In this document: in pieces, positions 59,367-64,000 of the stretch
Layout: each line of letters opens with the position of its first letter
How positions within the stretch are numbered: the stretch's first letter is position 1
Assembly (NCBI GenBank): GCA_963798985.1
Contig: CAWCVL010000005.1
Span: 600,914-664,913 of the forward strand
Length of the DNA stretch: 64,000 nt
Direction: 5' to 3'
Source of the DNA: JACCTU01 sp963798985
GTDB taxonomy: Bacteria > Actinomycetota > Thermoleophilia > Gaiellales > Gaiellaceae
Notes under the pieces: model-generated
What the model saw: the letters and a program-made list of their open reading frames with translations, nothing else
What the model was told of the DNA's origin: nothing
Databases searched by the model: none
Position numbers and translations under genes: made by a program

Positions 59367-60222
59367 GTGTCCGCGATCAAGACCCGCTTCGACGATCGCC
59401 TCGACGCAGACGCGCTGGCGGCTGCGCAACCGGGACCGCTCCGGCCCGTCTGCCGCACCGCCCGAGCTCTCCGACGTGATCGCCCGCCTCCGCCGCGAAG
59501 GCGTCGTGATCACCGACTTCGCGACCGTGTTCGGCGAGACTTCGCTCTTCGACGAGGCCGCCGCCGAGGTGCAGCGGCGCTACGACGCCCGTCCGCCCGA
59601 GGACGACGCCGCTGCCGCGGGCAGCAAGGGCACGTTCCTGACGAAGCTCGGTGACCCGAGCTACGACCTCGACCAGGTCTTCGCACGGATCGCGCTTCAC
59701 CCGCGCGCGCTCGCGGTCGTAAACGGCTACCTGAACCTGCGCTCGACGCTCCGCGCGCTCGACGTCTGGCACACGCACCCGACCGCGGGTCCCGCGATTC
59801 AGACCCAGCTGTGGCACCGGGACGGCGACGACGTCGTGAACGCGAAGATGTTCGTGTACTTCACCGACGTGCGCGCGCCCGCCGGACCGCTGATGTACGC
59901 GCCGCGCACGCATCCCTACGGCTCGCGACGCGAGCTGCCGGAGCGCGACGACCAGGCCCGCTCGACCGACGAGCAGCTGCGCGAGGTCGTCCCGGAGAGC
60001 GAGTGGGTGCTCTGCGAGGGAAGCCCGGGCACCGTCGTCTTCGCCGACACGTGCGGTTACCACAAGCAGCTGAAGCCCGAGAGCGGCGAGCGGCTGCTGC
60101 TCGTCGCGCACTACGTGTCCGGCAAGCCGTACGTCGAGCGGGCGCTCGAGCTGACGGGCGCCGACGACTCGAAGCTCAGCGACGACCAGTACGTCGCCGT
60201 GCACGACCGACCGCGCGGGTAG
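59367..60222 (+). CDS. Phytanoyl-CoA-dioxygenase-like Fe(II)/2-oxoglutarate oxygenase, one frameshift
   Basis: About 284 residues. VSAIKTRFDDRLDADA starts at the GTG set by the hexamer upstream; an extra G near 59,415 shifts to WRLRNRDRSGPSAAPPELSD and VIARLRREGVVITDFATVFG. The iron-binding facial triad is visible: H and D in QLWHRDGDDVVNAKMFVY and the distal H in VVFADTCGYHKQLKPE, followed by SGERLLLVAHYVSG with the Arg that binds 2-oxoglutarate. PhyH-type enzymes in glycan or natural-product loci hydroxylate or oxidise small substrates; the substrate here is not known. Confidence 0.75.
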
Positions 60223-60227
60223 CCGTC

Positions 60228-60323
60228 GTGAGGTGGGGGTACGCACTCGCGCTCGCGTGGGTGCTCACCGGGGCGGCGCTCTACGCCTGGCAGCTGCTGC
60301 AGATCGCCGCCGACGTTGGTTGA
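60228..60323 (+). CDS. Small 31-residue single-helix membrane peptide (hypothetical)
   Basis: A short frame beginning VRWGYALALAWVLTGAALYA and ending LQIAADVG, with one hydrophobic helix of about 20 residues after a WGY start. It starts at a GTG 5 bases after the dioxygenase stop, and its TGA overlaps the TTG start of the GT-C gene by 8 bases, so the three genes look translationally coupled. I recognise no family. It could be a subunit of the following membrane transferase, or an artefact of a shifted N terminus of that protein. Confidence 0.4.
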   Translation: MRWGYALALAWVLTGAALYAWQLLQIAADVG

Positions 60324-61459
60324 GTCCCTCGCGCACGTCGCGCTCGCCGGTGCGACCGCTCTGGCGTGGCTCGGCCTGGGCGCCGCACTCCTGTCGCCGC
60401 TCGGAACGAGCGGCGACCGCGCCCTCGACCTGCTCAACCGGCTCGGCGCCGGCGCGGTCGCGTTCGCGCTGATCACGTTCGGCGGCGGCTGGCTCGGGCT
60501 GCTCGATCCCGTCGCGTATCTGCTGCTGTTCGTTCCCGCCGCGGTCGGAGGCGCGGTCGTCCTCGCACGGTCGGCGCGTGGCCTGCGGCGTCCGCGACTC
60601 CGGACCTGGCCGGCGTGGCAGCTCGCGCTCGCCGCCCTGATCGCCGTCTACGTCGTCGCCGACGTGCTCGTGACGTGCGCGCCGATCTCCTCCGCCGACG
60701 CGCTCTTCTACCACGCGACCATCCCGGAGCTGTTCGAGCGCGAGGGTCGCATCGAGCAGGTGCCGTGGATGTGGCAGAGCTACCAGCCGTTCACGGTCGA
60801 GCTGCTCGTGCTGGACGGGTTCCTGCTCTGGGACTCCGTCCAGGGGGCGTTCGCGCCGCTGCTGCTCGGGCTCGGCGCCGCAGCGACGGTGTTCGTCGCC
60901 GCCCACCGGCTCGCGGGTCGCGGTGTCGCGCTGCTCGCGACCGCGCTGTTCCTCTGCCAGCCGTTCGCGCTCTGGCAGCTGACCTCGACCTTCGTGGAGC
61001 CGGCCGCCGCCTTCACGGTCGCGCTCGCCGTCGCGAACCTCGTGCGCTACGTCCGGGGCGGCGCGGGGACCGAGGCGCTCGTGCTGGCGGGCCTGTTCAC
61101 CGGCGCGACGGCGGGCATGAAGTACTTCGCCGCGGGCGCTGCCGCGGTGCTCGCGCTCGGCGCGCTCGTCGTCCTCTGGAGGCGGTTGACCTTGCGGCTC
61201 GTCGTCGCGTTCGCCGTTCCCGCGCTGGCGGTCGCGCTCCCCTGGTACGTGAAGAACGCGATCCTCAAAGGCGATCCGGCCTATCCGATCCTCCTCGGCT
61301 GGGACAGCGAGGAACAGCGCGCCGGCGACTGGGCGACGTTCGACGCCTTCGGTCACGGACACTCCCTGCTCGACCTGGCGCTGCTGCTGCCGCGACTTCT
61401 CGCCGATGCGGAGCCGTTCAACCGCGCGGAGTACGTCACGCCGCTGCTCATCCTCATAG
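60316..61459 (+). CDS. GT-C (GT39-like) membrane glycosyltransferase, truncated by the junction at ~61,459
   Basis: About 380 residues of a longer GT-C protein remain. LVESLAHVALAGATALAWLG starts the first helix. The catalytic loop is ISSADALFYHATIPELFERE with RIEQVPWMWQSYQPFTVELL, then AGMKYFAAGAAAVLALGALV and ALPWYVKNAILKGDPAYPIL with LGWDSEEQRAGDWATFDAFG, all typical of ArnT/GT39-like proteins. The reading stops matching at PLLILIG (61,459), where recombinase-like sequence begins in another frame. The expected C-terminal helices and tail (roughly 100-200 residues) are missing. As sequenced, the frame runs on into the recombinase region. Confidence 0.75.
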
Positions 61460-62820
61460 GGGAAGTTCACAATTGTGGTGGCCGAGGCGCTCGACCGCCT
61501 CAGCCGCGACCAGGCCGACGTCGCGGCGCTCTACCGCCAGCTCAGCTTTGCCGGGGTACGGATCGTCACCCTGGCGGAGGGCGAGATCAGCGAGCTTCAC
61601 GTCGGGCTCAAGGGCACGATGAACCAGCTGTTCCTCAAGGACCTGGCCGACAAGACCCGCCGCGGCCTACGGGGCCGGGTCGAGGCCGGCAAATCCGGCG
61701 GCGGCAATTCCTTCGGCTACGATGTGGTTCGCCGGGCCTTGCCCGACGGCACCTTCGCCACCGGCGAGCGCCGGGTAAACCCGCCGGAAGCCGCCATCGT
61801 TCTGCGCATCTTCGAGGCCTACGCCGCCGGCACCTCACCCAAGGCGATGGCCGCGCGTCTGAACAAAGAGGGTGTTCCTGGCCCCCGCGGCGGCGCATGG
61901 AGTTCCTCGACGATCCACGGCAATCCGGCCCGCGGCACCGGGATCCTGAACAACGAGTTCTACATCGGCCGCCTCGTCTGGAACCGCTTGCGCTACCTCA
62001 AGGACCCCGCCACCGGCAAGCGCGTCTCCCGCGCCAACCCCGACACTGCCTGGATCACCACCAAGGTGCCGGACCTCCGCATCGTGGACGACAGCCTCTG
62101 GACGCAGGTCAAGGCGCGCCAGGGGGCCGCGGCTCTGTCGCGCGGGAAAATCCCGGCATGGCGCTCAGCAAGGCAAACCGCCCGCGCTACCTGTTCTCGG
62201 GGATGCTGACCTGCGGGGCCTGCGGCGGTGGCATGTCAGTGATCTCAGCGACGCACATCGGCTGCTCGGCGGCGCGCAACAAGGGCACCTGCGAGAACCG
62301 CAGGACGGGATCGCCCGGGCCGAGCTCGAGCGCCGGGTACTCGGCGCGCTGGCCTCGCGCCTGATGGCCCCCGAATCTTCGCGGTCTTCTGCGAGGAGTT
62401 CACCGCCGAGACCAACCGGATGCGCCGCAAGGCGGCCGCGCAGGTCACCGATCGGGCGAACGAGATCATGCGGGTGAGCGCCGCGATCGACCGCCTGGTG
62501 CAGGCCATCATCGACGGCACACCGGCGCGCGCCGTCAAGGAGAGGCTCGACGCGCTCGAGGCGCGCCGAGGTGAACTGGAGGCCACAGCGAGCGAGCAGG
62601 AGCGCCCGCTGCCGGCGCTGCATCCGGCCATGGCGGAGATCTACCGCCAGAAGGTCACCGACCTCGCCGCCGCGCTCAACGCCCCGGAGACCCGGGCAGA
62701 GGCGGCGGAGATCCTGCGCGGGCTGATCGACACCATCGAGCTGCGGCCGTCCGCGGAGGCCTACGACATTCTGCTCCGGGGCGACCTCGCCGGAATCCTG
62801 ACGCTGGCGTCGAACAGCAA

Positions 62821-62852
62821 AAAGCCCGCCGCGCTTTCGCGTGACGGGCTTT
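62821..62852. terminator. Bidirectional hairpin terminator (GCCCG stem)
   Basis: AAAGCCCG (62821-62828) pairs with CGGGCTTT (62845-62852), with a further CGCGC/GCGTG inner stem and a TTTC loop. A run of A before the stem and T after it makes it usable in both directions. On the minus strand it lies just after the tRNA-fMet 3' end, where a tRNA terminator would be. It overlaps the recombinase reading frame. Confidence 0.6.
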
Positions 62853-62864
62853 CGCAAATGGCGT

Positions 62865-62886
62865 TGGTTGCGGGGGCAGGATTTGA
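62865..62886 (-). other. tRNA-fMet 3'-end copy (attachment-site-like)
   Basis: The minus strand reads as the last 22 bases of a bacterial initiator tRNA, from the T-loop to CCA (TCAAATCCTGCCCC, then CGCAACCA). The rest of the tRNA is absent on the other side. Integrases and large serine recombinases often use tRNA 3' ends; such a copy next to the recombinase end suggests an att site. The wording of the T-arm fits alphaproteobacterial tRNA-fMet as I remember it. Confidence 0.65.
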
Positions 62887-62933
62887 CCTTTGCCGAACCA
62901 GTGGGCACTTACGTGCATGACCCCAAACACCCA

Positions 62934-62958
62934 GAGTTCGAATCCCTTTCCTCCGCCA
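62934..62958 (+). other. tRNA-like 3' end (TTCGAATCCC...CCA), possible second att remnant
   Basis: GAGTTCGAATCCCTTTCCTC followed by CGCCA looks like the T-loop and acceptor end of a tRNA-Ser-type gene, but the 5' T-arm does not pair well and no upstream tRNA body exists. It may be an attachment-site remnant or a chance match. Confidence 0.3.
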
Positions 62959-63407
62959 ACCTCCCGCACAACCCATTCTCCGCTCGTTCGCGCGGCCGAA
63001 ATTTCTCGTTGTTTTCGAGGGTTATAGCGGGGAGGCTCCCCACTGCGCCCATGCCGATACAGCCGAAATTCGTTCTCTCCGGGCCGATATTCTCCGGACC
63101 TGTTGACTTTGGGTGATTTGGTGGGGTGCCTCAGGGGCTTGTTTTCATTGGGCATTTTCTGCGACCACGAGATCGGATTTCGACGGATTCTTTGGGTGGC
63201 GAAGGACCGAAATCCAAACGTTGGGCTGACCGAGAGCGCGGAGAATGACTCCGTGCTGGCACAGGCCGGCGACGACCACCTTGCTCCCGCTCGAAGAGGC
63301 TCGGCTTAAGGACGCCTTGCCGGCGCAGCACGGTGTAGACCACTTCGTGGGCAGCCGCTGCGCGCGGCGCCTCGGCCATGCCCGGCACGTCGCGCGAGGC
63401 GCGGATA
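62959..63407. other. Stretch of about 450 bases with no supported gene
   Basis: Short open frames exist on both strands, but none shows recognisable domains, start signals or codon bias. The sequence is less GC-rich than the glycan locus. It may hold a decayed transposase or integrase-borne DNA; I see no inverted repeats or direct repeats that would show this. Confidence 0.4.
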
Positions 63408-64000
63408 TCAAGCTGTCATCAGCGCAATGCCCCCGATCAAGATGAGGCTCGCCGCCCATACAGATCAAGGTTGACCCAGCTACGGGAGATGAACGTCAGG
63501 CCCAGCCAAGCATGAACCATCAGCGCCATCGCACCACCCGCGATGACCATGGCGATAGTGTGCACAAGCGATACCAGCCCCGCCGTCTCGACGTTGCCGG
63601 CCATCAGGGTCGCGGATGCCCGGTGTGCGGCGTCAAGCTCGCCAGTCGAACAGATGCCGAGATAGATCGGCAGCAGCATCAGTCCGGCGCCGTGGGCGAG
63701 CGCGATCGCGAAGGACCATAGCGCAAGCTGGGTCGGCCGGATTGGACAAGCGAGCGCGGGTGGCGACGGTTCAGCAGGCGAGAGACGCCGAAGGCGATGA
63801 CGAGGCATGCTGCGCCAATTGGATCTCCCGCTGCCAGTCGAGGAGCGACAGGATGACGGTGAAGGGCAACAGGATCGCGAGCATCGCCAGCATGTGCCCG
63901 AGCGCGAGCGGCGCCATCGCCGCCAGCAGGTCTGGCCGGCCGCCGCCCATCAGGCCAGCCGACAGCGCCAGCGGCCATCCCATCCCGGGATTGACGCCGT
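63408..64000 (-). CDS. Multi-pass membrane protein of proteobacterial type, C-terminal part (runs off window), frameshifted
   Basis: Read on the minus strand from the window end: MGWPLALSAGLMGGGRPDLL, GHMLAMLAILLPFTVILSLL, then (shift near 63,815) a segment leading to PTQLALWSFAIALAHGAGLM with LLPIYLGICST, ETAGLVSLVHTIAMVIAGGA and MALMVHAWLGLTFISRSWVN. A further shift near 63,465 allows WAASLILIGGIALMTA and a TGA at 63408. Four or more hydrophobic helices, with repeated His-bearing helices (LAHGAG, LVHTIA, MVHAWLG). I do not recognise the family. It is unrelated to glycan synthesis and belongs to the same foreign segment as the recombinase. Confidence 0.5.

Larger units (their letters stand above)
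61460..62920 (+). pseudogene. Large serine recombinase, N-terminal catalytic part missing, frameshifted
   Basis: Begins in mid-domain with GKFTIVVAEALDRLSRDQAD and FAGVRIVTLAEGEISELHVG, LKGTMNQLFLKDLADKTRRG (the C-terminal half of the resolvase domain), so about 60-70 residues including the nucleophilic Ser are absent. The Recombinase domain follows (GYDVVRRALPDGT, RIFEAYAAGTSPKAMAARLN, NEFYIGRLVWNRLRYLKDPA). A zinc ribbon (LTCGACGGGMSVISATH, then CSAARNKGTCENRR) and a coiled-coil-like tail (VKERLDALEARRGELEATAS) complete the family. Shifts near 62,150, 62,315 and 62,375. Codons and wording look proteobacterial, unlike the locus before it. Its C terminus MALVAGAGFD is encoded by the tRNA-fMet-like site. 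Confidence 0.8.

Noticed and set aside
1640..61000. Programmed ribosomal frameshifting as the cause of the many broken frames
   Set aside because: No slippery heptamer or downstream pseudoknot recurs, nearly all shifts are the same direction in unrelated genes, and some genes need eight or more. Sequence error is far simpler.
1..61459. CRISPR arrays, insertion sequences, rRNA or tRNA genes within the glycan locus
   Set aside because: I found no regularly spaced repeats, no transposase motifs with terminal repeats and no tRNA or rRNA body in this part.
60316..62364. A fused GT-C / serine recombinase protein
   Set aside because: After 61,459 this frame does not encode the recombinase, except for a later stretch after another shift. 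The apparent fusion is a by-product of the junction.
63131..63468. Minus-strand frames in 63,131-63,468 as genes
   Set aside because: Two overlapping frames in different phases, no recognisable domain and poor composition; left as unassigned sequence.

Overview
The first ~61.46 kb is one continuous surface-polysaccharide (glycan) locus from a very GC-rich bacterium. GTG and TTG starts are frequent, genes overlap by 1-8 bases, and TANNNT hexamers sit 6-9 bases upstream of start codons as in leaderless transcripts. Together these suggest an actinobacterium, possibly of the Thermoleophilia type; the class is an inference. From about 61,460 to the end the DNA differs: an N-terminally truncated large serine recombinase of proteobacterial type, a 22-base copy of a tRNA-fMet 3' end matching the alphaproteobacterial sequence, a bidirectional hairpin and part of an unrelated membrane-protein gene. 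The change falls inside a membrane glycosyltransferase gene, and both genes are truncated at the same point, so a chimeric assembly join is the simplest explanation.

Layout of the glycan locus. 1-4,158 (+): end of a sugar aminotransferase, a YbhN/LPG-synthase-like membrane protein, a GT2 and a GT-C-like membrane protein. 4,125-5,909 (-): methyltransferase and GT4. 5,947-9,538 (+): ATP-grasp ligase, GT4, O-antigen polymerase/ligase. 9,454-11,017: divergent methyltransferases. 11,021-14,214 (-): GT-C protein and a methyltransferase-GT2 fusion. 14,252-15,270 (+): GT4. 15,253-18,772 (-): DegT aminotransferase, NodU/CmcH carbamoyltransferase, WbqC. 18,789-21,150: GNAT (+), glycosyltransferase (-), deacetylase-like protein (+). 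21,173-29,421 (-): GT4, methyltransferase, asparagine synthase, GT-C and a tandem GT4-GT4 polypeptide. 29,465-37,446: mostly (+) glycosyltransferases, a second asparagine synthase and one (-) methyltransferase. 37,431-43,523 (-): three GT-C-like membrane proteins around a GtrB/DPM-like GT2. 43,563-46,981: capsule-synthesis-like protein (+), deacetylase (-), methyltransferase (-). 47,005-55,927 (+): neuB, neuC, a GT-C protein, neuA, another membrane protein, a methyltransferase, then the Wzm/Wzt ABC exporter. 55,872-59,334 (-): glycosyltransferase, C-methyltransferase-type enzyme, Gfo/Idh/MocA oxidoreductase. 59,367-61,459 (+): phytanoyl-CoA-dioxygenase-like enzyme, a 31-residue membrane peptide and the truncated GT-C protein.

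How the genes fit together (inference): nucleotide-sugar and nonulosonic-acid genes (neuB/neuC/neuA, aminotransferases, GNAT, oxidoreductase, methyltransferases) make and decorate the sugars. Cytoplasmic GT4/GT2 enzymes build the lipid-linked chain, Wzm/Wzt exports it and the Wzy-like protein may polymerise or ligate it. About nine GT-C-like membrane proteins, with GtrB/DPM-like GT2s, may add further sugars outside the membrane from polyprenyl-phosphate donors. Carbamoyl, amide and methyl groups are the probable decorations.

Caveat on gene models: more than half of the genes are broken by single-base shifts, mostly +1 insertions of C or G, roughly a hundred by hand count. They lie inside otherwise well-conserved domains and look like systematic sequence errors rather than pseudogenes. 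Coordinates below describe reconstructed genes spanning these shifts; most shift positions are good to about 10-20 bases.
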